NCBI GenBank assembly: GCA_035624455.1
Contig: DASPRM010000017.1
Location: 1-35,321 of the forward strand
Source: Terriglobales bacterium
GTDB taxonomy: Bacteria; Acidobacteriota; Terriglobia; Terriglobales; Acidobacteriaceae
Length of the DNA: 35,321 nt
Reading direction: 5' to 3'
In this document: piece after piece, positions 7,140-14,766 of the stretch
How the letters are laid out: every line of letters starts with the position of its first letter
Numbering within the stretch: position 1 is the first letter of the stretch
Notes under the pieces: model-generated
Databases searched by the model: none
Seen by the model: only the letters and a program-made list of their open reading frames with translations
What the model was told of the DNA's origin: nothing
Program-made: the position numbers and the translations under genes

Positions 7140-8312
7140 ATGAGGGAAAACAAACCCTTCTTTACGCTCTGGCGGTTCATCACCGCAGCTATCTTTGCCG
7201 TTGGTCTGTGGGCGACCTACTTGAGGTTCGGAGTAGGCTGGCGTGCGGCGACCAACCTGAGCGATGCTCAGCCGTGGGGAATCTGGGTAGGTCTGGCTAC
7301 GCTCTGCGGCGTCGGCTTATCGGCTGGTGGATTTGCCACTGCAGCCATCGTTTATCTGCTGGGCATGGAACGCTACCGTCCGGTCGTGCGCACATCCATT
7401 ATGATCGCCTTCCTCGGATATCTTTCCGTGTGCCTGGGCTATGCCTATGAACTGGGATTGCCCTGGAGATTCTGGCACCCCATCGTCTATTGGAATCGAA
7501 AATCGGTGCTGTTTGAGGTCTCCTGGTGCATCATGCTCTACACGACGGTGCTGGCAATTGAGTTTTCACCCGCCCTGGTTGAAAAACTGCGCTGGAAGCG
7601 CATTCGCGACGGGTACCTGCATTGGCATCACCGTTTGGTCATCGCCGTCGTCCTGGCAGGAGTATTGCTCTCCTCGCTGCATCAGTCCTTCCTGGGGGGC
7701 TTATTTCTGATTACCAAGGGGAAGGAATACCCGTTGTGGTTCAGCACTCATCTGACAACCTTGTTCTATCTGTCAGCAATTCCAGCCGGCCTCGCCATGG
7801 TGATCCTGGCACTCTATCTCTCCATGCGCTCTCTGGGTGTGCGCATCGATCCCGGCATTCTCCAGGAAATCAGTGCAGTGATCCCTCCGCTGCTGGCCAT
7901 CTTTGCCATATTCCGCTTTGTCGATCTGGCGCATGAGGGCGGCTTGCCTTACCTGTTTTTGCGGCGTCCGGAAACTGCTTACTTCTGGCTGGAAATCCTG
8001 CTATTTATCCTCGCGCCGCTGGTGCTGTTCAACCTGAATCGCGTGCGCCACACCCCGATGGGTCTCTACTGGGCCAGTGTCGTCACCATCATGGGGTTCA
8101 TCACCAACCGCATTAATGTTTCGATAACCGCTCTGGAATACAGCACGAAGGCTGGTTACGTTCCTAAGTGGCCGGAAATGGCTATCACCGTGATGCTGGT
8201 TACCGCAGCTGTACTGGCGTTTCGCTATTCCGTGCTTTACCTGGACATCCTGCCGAGAACGCGGACGAGCAAAGTCTGGCTCGCCAATGCTGGAGTCGTA
8301 GCCAACGCATAG
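7140..8312 (+). CDS. HybB/NrfD family membrane quinone-interacting subunit
   Basis: A 390-residue polytopic membrane protein with about ten hydrophobic segments. It belongs to the NrfD/PsrC superfamily and is closest to HybB (MERYRPVVRTSIMIAFLGYLSVCLG; QPWGIWVGLATLCGVGLSAGGFATAAIVYLLG). Family members bind menaquinone without heme and exchange electrons with a four-cluster ferredoxin subunit, here the gene 3 bases upstream. In E. coli HybB serves hydrogenase 2, but no hydrogenase large or small subunit is encoded in this window, so the electron donor or acceptor is unknown. The gene ends 25 bases before an intrinsic terminator, so the operon is GcvH-like, HybA-like, HybB-like. Confidence 0.85.
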   Translation: MRENKPFFTLWRFITAAIFAVGLWATYLRFGVGWRAATNLSDAQPWGIWVGLATLCGVGLSAGGFATAAIVYLLGMERYRPVVRTSIMIAFLGYLSVCLGYAYELGLPWRFWHPIVYWNRKSVLFEVSWCIMLYTTVLAIEFSPALVEKLRWKRIRDGYLHWHHRLVIAVVLAGVLLSSLHQSFLGGLFLITKGKEYPLWFSTHLTTLFYLSAIPAGLAMVILALYLSMRSLGVRIDPGILQEISAVIPPLLAIFAIFRFVDLAHEGGLPYLFLRRPETAYFWLEILLFILAPLVLFNLNRVRHTPMGLYWASVVTIMGFITNRINVSITALEYSTKAGYVPKWPEMAITVMLVTAAVLAFRYSVLYLDILPRTRTSKVWLANAGVVANA

Positions 8313-8337
8313 CTCGTCCGCAAGAGTGTGGTCTGAT

Positions 8338-8371
8338 CGCATCGCGGCGAACCTGCTGCGATGCGCTTTTT
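8338..8371 (+). terminator. Intrinsic terminator of redox operon
   Basis: An 8-bp perfect stem (CGCATCGC at 8338-8345, GCGATGCG at 8358-8365) with a 12-base loop is followed by CTTTTTG. It sits 25 bases after the HybB-like stop and before the convergent regulator gene. Confidence 0.75.
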
Positions 8372-8395
8372 GTGAGGGCTTACCAGAGGCTGATG

Positions 8396-9154
8396 CTAGG
8401 CACCAATCAGTTTTTCCAGGGCTGGCCGGTCGTGAATTAGTAAGGTTGAACCTTTCAGGGTGGCATAATGCTTCCGCTTAAACTCGGCTAGTAAGCGCGT
8501 AACCGTCTCTCTTGAGGTTCCGATAATCTGCGCAATCTCCTCATGCGTTAATCCCAGCTTGGCGCGCGCACCCTCGCGCGTGTTCTCGGCATCGGCGGTA
8601 AGCTCGAGGAGGAAACGGGCTAACTTCTCGCCGGCCGAATGTGACAATCCGAGGGAACGAATCAGGTCGTAAGCGCTGTGGCAGTTGTCGCTCAGATGTT
8701 GAGCGGCCTGCAGGCAGGCGGCACCGTTTTGTTCGAGAAATTTGAGAAAGTCGTCGCGTTTGACAAAATTGACTTGAGCCGGCTGGATGGTCTCAGCCGT
8801 AAGTTCGTACGGGCTGCCTGAAACACAGGCGTGCAAACCCAGAACCTCTCCTGGTTCCACTAGCTTGAGAATGAGAGTCTTGCCCTCCGCGGAATTGACG
8901 GACAGCTTTACTCGCCCGCGGCACAGCATGTAAATGCCGCGCGGAGACTGGCCCTCTATAAACAGAACTGCGCCACGTGGATATGCGGTAGGAAATTTGA
9001 TCTTTTCGAAGGCCTCAAGTACCTCACGGGGAAGCGCACAGAAGAAGTTGTCACTCCTAAGCTTGCAAATCAGGCAGTTTTCAACCAGTTGTAAACCGTA
9101 AGGAGCACCCACGGCTTCCTCCATCCCCCTTGGCCAGTCCAATCGCGCAAACAC
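8396..9154 (-). CDS. Crp/Fnr family regulator with N-terminal cysteine cluster
   Basis: A 252-residue regulator: cyclic-nucleotide-type beta-roll (about 45-155), dimerisation helix, C-terminal winged helix (about 190-245). The helix reads TSRETVTRLLAEF; RE-x3-R is the CRP pattern (R180, E181, R185 in E. coli CRP) that reads GTGA, whereas FNR has V-E-x2-SR. Near the N-terminus are three cysteines, CLIC-x8-C, and a fourth lies in GLHACVSG. This layout resembles, without matching, the FNR Fe-S ligands (CX2CX5C plus one), so redox or oxygen sensing is possible but unproven. Start is GTG at 9154 with a weak AGG upstream; ATG at 9124 is an alternative that keeps all cysteines. Convergent to the redox operon. 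GTGA-N6-TCAC sites at 5502 and 13384 suggest it controls that operon and the ferredoxin. Confidence 0.85.
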   Translation of the reverse strand: MFARLDWPRGMEEAVGAPYGLQLVENCLICKLRSDNFFCALPREVLEAFEKIKFPTAYPRGAVLFIEGQSPRGIYMLCRGRVKLSVNSAEGKTLILKLVEPGEVLGLHACVSGSPYELTAETIQPAQVNFVKRDDFLKFLEQNGAACLQAAQHLSDNCHSAYDLIRSLGLSHSAGEKLARFLLELTADAENTREGARAKLGLTHEEIAQIIGTSRETVTRLLAEFKRKHYATLKGSTLLIHDRPALEKLIGA

Positions 9155-9381
9155 TACCTGTCAGGAGCTGATGTGCGGCTTAAGAATACCACTTTGTCGA
9201 GCAAGGGTGATCCGACGACCTCAGCCTGGCGGTAACTCTAGAACAGGTTGCAAAACTCGGCCCTCTACCTTATGGTGTACCTCCCTCTGCTGGAACACGA
9301 GCGCCTCAATCATTCGATCGGCTCAGAACTAAAGCTATGCGAGCGCTGGACCGGAATTGATAAGACATGCTAGCCGTATGA

Positions 9382-10923
9382 GTGCCCCCGGACTCGGACA
9401 TGCCCACGTTTGCCGCTGTTGATATCGGAGCGAATTCCGTTCGCCTGAAGATTGCTCGTCTAACCGGACGCAAGCTCGAAGTCCTGCATGAAGATCGCGA
9501 GGTAACCCGGCTTGGTGCCCCGGTGTTTCGCTCCGGCCTGCTTTCGCCGCAGGCCATGGCCAACACCATAAAGGTACTGCAGCGATTCCATCGTGCTACT
9601 CAAGACCACGGGGCGGAGTTGGTGCGCGTAGTGAGCACCAGCCCGCTGCGGGATGCACGCAACGCTTCGGCCTTCATCGACTGGGTGCGGTCGGCTACAG
9701 GATGGCGGGTAGAAGTCATTTCTGGGCTTGAAGAAGGGCGTCTGATCCACTTGGGGGTGGTCTCAAACCTGCGTGTCGGCCGTGGGAATCTCTTGCTCAT
9801 CGATTTGGGCGGCGGCAGTTGTGAGCTGACTACCTCCCGCGAAGGTCAGATCGAGCGAATGTTCAGCCTTCCATTGGGAGCGGTACGGCTGACACAGGAA
9901 TTTCTGCCCCATGATCCACCCAAGAAGAAAGAACTGGAGCGGCTGCAGGAATATATTCAGCGAGAGATCAGCCGCATTGAGAGGAAGGTTCTGGACCATC
10001 GAACCCGAGTCTGTATTGCCACCTCCGGGACGGCAGCCGCACTCGCCGGCCTGTATTCGGCCACTCATTCCAAGGAGCAGAACTCGAATCTCGTGCCACG
10101 CTCGGGGGTAATTCGTCTAACCACAACCCTGGCTGGCTACGATCTCCAGCAACGCACTGCTCTGAGAGGAATTGGTCCCAGGCGCGCGGAGATTATCGTT
10201 GCTGGAACGATGGTGTTTTCCGAGCTGTTGACTCGCCTGAAGCTTCCCGGCTTTCGATATTCCGAGTTGGGCCTCAGGGACGGGCTGCTCGATCAAATGG
10301 TCGCCGACTACGACGCCGGCACGCGCTACCGCAAACAGGTTGAGTCAGAGCGGCAGAGTGCTTTGCTGGCGGCGGCCAGACACTTTGGCGTGGACTTGCA
10401 GTTCGCCGCTCGTGTGAAGAGGCTGGCCATCATGCTTTTCCACGGCATGAGGAAGGTCCACCGTCTGCCTGCCGAATATGAAGAGTGGCTGGCAGCTGCC
10501 TGCATGCTGCAAGAAGTGGGGTCGTTTATCAATCGAGCGGGCCGGCATCGACATACCTATTACATCATCGCGAACTCTGAGATTTTCGGCTTCACCATCC
10601 AGCAACGGCGTATCATCGCGGCCGTTGCCCGCTACATCGGGAAGTCCCGACCCACGCCTGGGGACCGGATCGTCCGGATGGTGGGATTTGGCGACCGCGA
10701 CCAGATTGCGAAAGCGGTTATGCTATTGCGTCTGGCCCGTGCACTCGACCAATCCCGCCGCGGGGCAGTACAAAACCTGAGGGTTCGCGTACAGTCGGAC
10801 CGTGTAATCCTTAAGCTGTCAACCAGGCGATCCGGTGCGGATCTCGAATTGTGGGCACTGGAAAAAGAGCGCAACTATTTCCGCGATGTCTTCGGCCGCG
10901 AACTGGTTCCCATGCTTTCCTGA
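9382..10923 (+). CDS. Ppx/GppA exopolyphosphatase family protein
   Basis: A 513-residue ASKHA-fold phosphatase of the Ppx/GppA family, which hydrolyses polyphosphate or pppGpp. The N-terminal domain has VDIGANSVRLKIARL and the second phosphate loop IDLGGGSCELTT (near residue 140). The C-terminal HD-like helical domain is recognisable (INRAGRHRHTYYIIANSEIFGF), but the usual LHEVG reads LQEVG, so one expected His is Gln. It could therefore differ in metal binding there. Start may be GTG at 9382 or ATG at 9400 (MPTFAAVDIG); neither has a strong Shine-Dalgarno. Its 3' end overlaps the convergent sixA gene by 49 bases. The pairing of Ppx with SixA is often seen near polyphosphate genes, though no CHAD or ppk gene is in the window. 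Confidence 0.85.
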   Translation: MPPDSDMPTFAAVDIGANSVRLKIARLTGRKLEVLHEDREVTRLGAPVFRSGLLSPQAMANTIKVLQRFHRATQDHGAELVRVVSTSPLRDARNASAFIDWVRSATGWRVEVISGLEEGRLIHLGVVSNLRVGRGNLLLIDLGGGSCELTTSREGQIERMFSLPLGAVRLTQEFLPHDPPKKKELERLQEYIQREISRIERKVLDHRTRVCIATSGTAAALAGLYSATHSKEQNSNLVPRSGVIRLTTTLAGYDLQQRTALRGIGPRRAEIIVAGTMVFSELLTRLKLPGFRYSELGLRDGLLDQMVADYDAGTRYRKQVESERQSALLAAARHFGVDLQFAARVKRLAIMLFHGMRKVHRLPAEYEEWLAAACMLQEVGSFINRAGRHRHTYYIIANSEIFGFTIQQRRIIAAVARYIGKSRPTPGDRIVRMVGFGDRDQIAKAVMLLRLARALDQSRRGAVQNLRVRVQSDRVILKLSTRRSGADLELWALEKERNYFRDVFGRELVPMLS

Positions 10924-11405
10924 ATCTTGCGAACCAACTTGGGCGTGAGGCACCAGTTCAGCAGCGGAGCTCCCCTGCCTTCCAGCTCTACTCTCGCCAG
11001 TCCGCCTTTCTTCAGATAAATCGATGTGTCGGCGGATCCGTCCGAGATTAGAAGGCTTAAGAATTCGCTGAGATTGGGATTATGTCCGACCACCATCAGA
11101 GACTCGGCCTTGGCGTGGCGGCGAAGTAGCTGACGGAAACTGTCATAGGTGGCTTCCGGCCGCAGAGCTTCGTCGGTTTGTATCTGGTCCTTGAATTTGA
11201 TCTCTCGAGCAACCAGCGTAGCGGTCTGCAGTGCGCGCTCCAGGGGACTCGTGATGATTCTGTCGAACTCAGCTCCAAGCGAGATCAGCATCCGCCCTAC
11301 CAGCCCGCATTGCTCGATCCCATCATTGTCCAGCGGCCGCTTGTCGTCGTCCGCGGTGAGTTGCCTTTGGCCCGCACTTGCGTGACGCAAGAAGTACAAG
11401 ATCAT
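10875..11405 (-). CDS. sixA: SixA-type phosphohistidine phosphatase
   Basis: A 176-residue histidine phosphatase superfamily protein. The N-terminal catalytic motif is LRHASAG (RH at residues 7-8), and the second His lies in VVGHNPNLSEF. E. coli SixA (161 residues) dephosphorylates the HPt domain of ArcB and NPr. The length here is slightly greater, with a basic C-terminal tail. The last 49 bases overlap the 3' end of the convergent Ppx gene, so the tail and the Ppx C-terminus share DNA. An AAGG stretch precedes the ATG. The actual substrate here is unknown; no HPt protein is encoded nearby. Confidence 0.8.
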   Translation of the reverse strand: MILYFLRHASAGQRQLTADDDKRPLDNDGIEQCGLVGRMLISLGAEFDRIITSPLERALQTATLVAREIKFKDQIQTDEALRPEATYDSFRQLLRRHAKAESLMVVGHNPNLSEFLSLLISDGSADTSIYLKKGGLARVELEGRGAPLLNWCLTPKLVRKIQESMGTSSRPKTSRK

Positions 11406-11606
11406 GACCGATGCCTTTCCAGAAAATTGCCCTCGTCATTCATCATTCTAAATGGTGCTTGTACCCTCCCGGGAAAACACAGACTGCCGCTTTCAACGCA
11501 ATGGATGCCGACTTCCGCTGACAGGAGTACGATATTGGCTTCCGGCGGGCAGCCTTTTCTTCCACACTCCCAGGTCCGGGGAAACCCGCGGGGCGAGAGG
11601 GAATAA

Positions 11607-12929
11607 ATGACGAAGGAAGAGATCATCCGTAAGTACAGGAAGTATCTGTTTTCATCCGTTACAACTTACTACTCCGATCCTCTGGTCACCGATCACGCCA
11701 AAATGCAGCACGTGTGGGATGTCGATGGAAACCAGTATCTGGATTTTTTCGGCGGCATCGTCACCATCTCTGTGGGCCACTGCAATCCCCGTGTCACCTC
11801 TAAGGTGAAGGAGCAGGTAGACAAGCTTCAGCACGGTTCCACGCTGTTTCCCAACGAGACGATCGTCGCGATTGCCGAGAAGTTGGCCAGTATCACCCCG
11901 GGGGAAATCTCCAAGACGTATTTCACCAACAGCGGTACAGAAGCCAATGAAACTGCGATCCAGCTGGCGCGCGTCTCGACTGGCCACTACGAGATCGTAG
12001 CCCTCCGGCACGGATACAGCGGCCGCTCTCAACTGGCGCAATCGCTCACCGGCCAGTACACCTGGCGCAAGTCGCTACCCACGGGTTTCGGTGTGGTGCA
12101 TGCCCTCAATCCTTACTGCTATCGCTGCCCCCTCGGACTCAAATACCCAGATTGCGGCGTGGCTTGCGCCAATGATGTGGAGAATCTGATCCAGACCTCA
12201 ACCTCGGGACGCATCGCTGCTTTCATCGCAGAACCGATTCAGGGTCTTGGCGGCTTCATTACGCCGCCCCCGGAGTATTTCAAGATTGTCTTCAACATGG
12301 TGAAGAAATATGACGGCTTATTCATCGCGGATGAGGTTCAAACCGCGTGGGGCCGCACCGGAAAAAAATGGTTTGGTATTGAGCACTGGCAAGTCGTGCC
12401 CGACATGATTACCAGCGCTAAGGGGCTGGCCAATGGCGCTCCTGTTGGCGTCACAATGACCACGGAGAAAATCGCTGAAGGCTTCCAGGGGCTCCAGATC
12501 TCAACCTTTGGCGGCAATCCCGTCAGCTGCGTGGCAGCCAAAGCCACCATCGATCTCATTGAGGAAGACCACCTGATGGACAATGCAGAGACTGTCGGGA
12601 ATTATTTCCGCCAAGGACTGGAATCACTAAAATCGAAGCATCCGTTCATCGGGGATGTTCGTGGAATGGGCCTTTTGCAGGCCATCGAACTGGTCAAGGA
12701 TGGTTCCACCAAAGAACCCGCCCCACAAGAGACCAATCGTCTGATGGAGGAAGCGCGAAAACGGGGATTGCTGATCGGCAAGGGCGGCCTCTATGCAAAC
12801 GTGATCCGCATGTCACCCCCTCTGAACATCAGCAAGGCGGATGTGGATGAGGCGATTCGTATTCTCGATGAGTCCTTGGCTGCTGTTAGCGGGGAAGTAA
12901 GAGAAGCGGCAGGCGCCAGCGTTAGATAA
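11607..12929 (+). CDS. Class III PLP aminotransferase (AGXT2-like)
   Basis: A 440-residue aminotransferase of subgroup III (ornithine/GABA/AGXT2 type). Seen: YFTNSGTEANETAIQLAR for the PLP phosphate, FIAEPIQG, LFIADEVQTAWGRTG with the PLP-ring Asp, and SAKGLANG with the Schiff-base lysine at about K272. The overall pattern is closest to alanine-glyoxylate or beta-alanine/3-aminoisobutyrate-pyruvate transaminases; the amino donor cannot be fixed from sequence. Four cysteines cluster at CYRC-x8-CGVAC (about residues 172-188), possibly a disulfide or metal site. Start ATG follows GAGAGGGAATAA. It is divergent from sixA with 201 bases between and appears monocistronic. Confidence 0.8.
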   Translation: MTKEEIIRKYRKYLFSSVTTYYSDPLVTDHAKMQHVWDVDGNQYLDFFGGIVTISVGHCNPRVTSKVKEQVDKLQHGSTLFPNETIVAIAEKLASITPGEISKTYFTNSGTEANETAIQLARVSTGHYEIVALRHGYSGRSQLAQSLTGQYTWRKSLPTGFGVVHALNPYCYRCPLGLKYPDCGVACANDVENLIQTSTSGRIAAFIAEPIQGLGGFITPPPEYFKIVFNMVKKYDGLFIADEVQTAWGRTGKKWFGIEHWQVVPDMITSAKGLANGAPVGVTMTTEKIAEGFQGLQISTFGGNPVSCVAAKATIDLIEEDHLMDNAETVGNYFRQGLESLKSKHPFIGDVRGMGLLQAIELVKDGSTKEPAPQETNRLMEEARKRGLLIGKGGLYANVIRMSPPLNISKADVDEAIRILDESLAAVSGEVREAAGASVR

Positions 12930-13062
12930 CCGTGCGTGAGTCTACAAGCGACCCGCCAGATCATGGCCTCGGAAACCGGTAAGCGCCGCGGCTTCCCCGC
13001 ACCGGAAAGCGCTAGGCACTAAGCACGCGAGGACTTGGTCACAACATAGAGGCTGCACTTGC

Positions 13063-13314
13063 TCAGTTGTAGTACGCCGCGTTCTTCTCCACGAATGCCT
13101 TTAGCTCCTCAGGCAGCTCATCAGCCGGGTGAATCGAGCTGGAGGTGCAGACCGGTACGCAAGCTCCGCAATCAATGCAGCCGGCAGGATCAACGTATAG
13201 CTGGGTGGCAGCTTCGAAGCCGGGCTCGTCCTTTTTGGGGTGGATACAGTCGGTAGGACAAGCCTCGACGCAGAGTTCGTCTTTGATGCAAGCATCAGTT
13301 ATGACGTAAGCCAT
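13063..13314 (-). CDS. 7Fe-type ferredoxin ([3Fe-4S][4Fe-4S])
   Basis: An 83-residue soluble ferredoxin. The first cluster region is C9-x5-C15-x3-C19-x3-C23, lacking the second Cys of a CxxC as in seven-iron ferredoxins (Azotobacter FdI, mycobacterial FdxC). The second is CIDCGACVPVC. The usual Pro after the last Cys is Thr (CTSS). The C-terminal tail (DELPEELKAFVEKNAAYYN) also matches this family. Start ATG is preceded by AAGGGAG 8 bases upstream. Such ferredoxins are low-potential cytoplasmic carriers. A GGTGA-N6-TCACA palindrome 70 bases upstream is the same type as the one before the HybA/HybB-like operon, suggesting shared control and possibly a shared electron path. Confidence 0.9.
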   Translation of the reverse strand: MAYVITDACIKDELCVEACPTDCIHPKKDEPGFEAATQLYVDPAGCIDCGACVPVCTSSSIHPADELPEELKAFVEKNAAYYN

Positions 13315-13383
13315 GAAAAAGACTCCCTTATTTCATCGATTAAGTAGTCTGAAACTAAAGTAAAGGCCGCTGTCATCAGCGGC

Positions 13384-13399
13384 GGTGACTGCAATCACA
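13384..13399. promoter_or_regulatory. CRP/FNR-family site upstream of ferredoxin
   Basis: GGTGACTGCAATCACA has the same half-sites, GGTGA and TCACA, and the same 6-base spacer as the site at 5502-5517. It is centred 77 bases upstream of the ferredoxin ATG and about 80 bases upstream of the predicted aroF transcription start. A hairpin GCCGCTG-tcat-CAGCGGC (13366-13383) abuts it on the ferredoxin side. Confidence 0.6.
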
Positions 13400-13434
13400 G
13401 CTGGGCGTGAGACGGCATCCAGGGACAGGGCCGT

Positions 13435-13463
13435 TTGACATAGAGGAGGAATCAAGATAAAGT
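13435..13463 (+). promoter_or_regulatory. Sigma-70-type promoter of the aroF leader
   Basis: A consensus -35 TTGACA (13435-13440), a 17-base spacer, then TAAAGT (13458-13463, 4 of 6 to TATAAT). Transcription would start near 13470, only about 6 bases before the ATG of the leader peptide. The AGGAGGA at 13444-13450 lies inside the spacer, so it would not be in the transcript. Confidence 0.65.
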
Positions 13464-13475
13464 CACCCCACTCGC

Positions 13476-13577
13476 ATGCTTCTGGCGTACCGATATCGAT
13501 TTACTGGCTCCATTCGCACCTACTTCTTTACGGAAGTAGCGGTGGGAGACGCGGTATCTGCGCCGAGCGGGATGTAA
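13476..13577 (+). CDS. Aromatic leader peptide of aroF attenuator
   Basis: A 33-codon ORF (ATG at 13476, TAA ending at 13577), between the promoter and the terminator-like hairpin before the DAHP synthase gene. Tyr5, Tyr7 and Phe9 are followed by a run Tyr16-Phe17-Phe18 (RTYFFTEVAV), codons 13521-13529: 6 aromatic residues in the first 18. The end products Tyr and Phe of the downstream pathway are the residues enriched, as in PheL/TrpL-type leaders. No Shine-Dalgarno is placed correctly, and the predicted transcription start is about 6 bases upstream, so translation would be nearly leaderless. The Tyr-Phe-Phe codons lie in the 5' arm and loop of a hairpin (CTACTTC 13520-13526 with GAAGTAG 13533-13539), which a stalled ribosome would open. 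Inferred to be regulatory, not a stable product. Confidence 0.6.
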   Translation: MLLAYRYRFTGSIRTYFFTEVAVGDAVSAPSGM

Positions 13578-13607
13578 TCATCTAGTCGCTTAAGATCCAG
13601 ATTATCG

Positions 13608-13646
13608 AAACCGCGAACTCTCCCAAAGTTCGCGGTTTTCGTTTTT
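13608..13646 (+). terminator. Attenuator terminator in aroF leader
   Basis: A perfect 11-bp stem (AAACCGCGAAC 13608-13618, GTTCGCGGTTT 13628-13638) with a 9-base loop is followed by TCGTTTTT. It lies before the aroF start codon and no other plus-strand gene ends upstream, so it fits an attenuator. The 5' arm ACCGCG (13610-13615) can instead pair with CGCGGT (13550-13555) inside the leader ORF, a possible antiterminator. Confidence 0.7.
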
Positions 13647-13676
13647 GGGGCTGAAGGACGTTGAGGGAGAACTCAC

Positions 13677-14753
13677 ATGATCGTCAACATGGCGGAAGGC
13701 GCCAGCGAACAACAGATCCAGCACGTAATCGACCGGGTGCAGGAGGCAGGTTACAAAGCCCACGTTACGCGCGGGACCACTCGCACCATTGTGGCCGCAG
13801 TCGGCAGCGGAAAACGGCATGAGATTGAGGCGCTCAAGGCCGCTCCCGGCGTGGAAGACGTCGTGCCGATCGCGCAGCCGTTCAAGCTGGTAAGCCGCCA
13901 GATCAAGGCGACCCGCACCCTGGTCGATGTCGGCGGCGTTGCCGTAGGCGGCCCAGAACTGGTGGTCATCGCTGGACCTTGCTCGGTGGAGTCGAGGGAC
14001 CAGATTTTCTCCACTGCCATCGCAGTCAAAAATGCGGGCGCTTCCCTGCTCCGCGGGGGCGCGTACAAGCCTCGGACTTCGCCATATGATTTCCAGGGGT
14101 TGGGTGTAGAAGCGCTGAAGCTGCTGGATGAGGTTCGCCGCGAGGTCGGCCTGCCGGTCGTGACCGAGGTGATGAGCACGGAAGATGTGGACATCATCTG
14201 CGAGCATGCCGACATGTTGCAGGTGGGCGCTCGAAATATGCAGAATTTCGCCCTGCTGCGCCGCCTGGCGACCACCAACAAACCAATTCTGCTCAAGCGC
14301 GGACCGTCGGCGACGATCAAAGAGTGGCTGCTGGCAGCGGAATACTTGTTGAGCGGCGGTAATTCGCAGGTCGTGCTTTGCGAGCGTGGGATCAAGACAT
14401 TCGAGACCGAGACCCGCAACACCATCGATCTGGCGGCGATTGCCCTGGCGCGCGAGCTGTCGCACCTGCCGGTGGTTGCCGATCCATCGCATGGCACCGG
14501 ACGGCCGAGCTTGATCTCTCCCGTTTCGCGCGCCGCGCTGGCGCTCGGAGCCGATGGGATCATAGTGGAAGTCCATCCCTGCCCTGAGCGTGCCTTATCG
14601 GACGGACCTCAGTCGTTGGATTTCGAAGGATTTCGAAAACTCATGGCAAGCCTGAGCGAGCCACTGAAGGCCGTGCGCCTGCCTGCACAGCCTGGCAATG
14701 AGCTTGGATATTCGAACCGCGGCGATCGACCTAGCCTCGCCAGTTTCGACTAG
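13677..14753 (+). CDS. aroF: 3-deoxy-7-phosphoheptulonate (DAHP) synthase, AroF/KDOPS-like type I-beta
   Basis: A 358-residue enzyme condensing phosphoenolpyruvate with erythrose-4-phosphate, the first step of aromatic amino acid synthesis. About residues 1-70 form an N-terminal ferredoxin-like regulatory domain ([19 protein letters not shown]), as in the Thermotoga enzyme, where it mediates Tyr/Phe feedback. The TIM-barrel follows: [73 protein letters not shown]. The metal ligands are the Cys of GPCS, His of DPSH, Glu of VEVH and Asp of LSDG; all are present. GAGGGAG lies 7 bases before the ATG. Preceded by a promoter, aromatic leader ORF and terminator, so it is probably controlled both by attenuation and by allostery. 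It converges on the PNPOx-like gene with 13 bases between stops. Confidence 0.92.
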   Translation: MIVNMAEGASEQQIQHVIDRVQEAGYKAHVTRGTTRTIVAAVGSGKRHEIEALKAAPGVEDVVPIAQPFKLVSRQIKATRTLVDVGGVAVGGPELVVIAGPCSVESRDQIFSTAIAVKNAGASLLRGGAYKPRTSPYDFQGLGVEALKLLDEVRREVGLPVVTEVMSTEDVDIICEHADMLQVGARNMQNFALLRRLATTNKPILLKRGPSATIKEWLLAAEYLLSGGNSQVVLCERGIKTFETETRNTIDLAAIALARELSHLPVVADPSHGTGRPSLISPVSRAALALGADGIIVEVHPCPERALSDGPQSLDFEGFRKLMASLSEPLKAVRLPAQPGNELGYSNRGDRPSLASFD

Positions 14754-14766
14754 AACCTGTTTGCCC

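Noticed and set aside
6393-8312. NiFe hydrogenase operon
   Set aside because: Only the HybA and HybB-type electron-transfer subunits are present; no large or small hydrogenase subunit or maturation gene is visible.
13444-13450. AGGAGGA as Shine-Dalgarno of the aromatic leader peptide
   Set aside because: It is 25 bases from the ATG and inside the predicted promoter spacer, so it would not be in the transcript.
13539-13557. T-box-like GGTGGGA...CGCGG in the aroF leader
   Set aside because: The bases after GGTGG do not match the T-box ACCGCG core, there is no Stem I region, and the segment lies inside the leader ORF, which explains it better.
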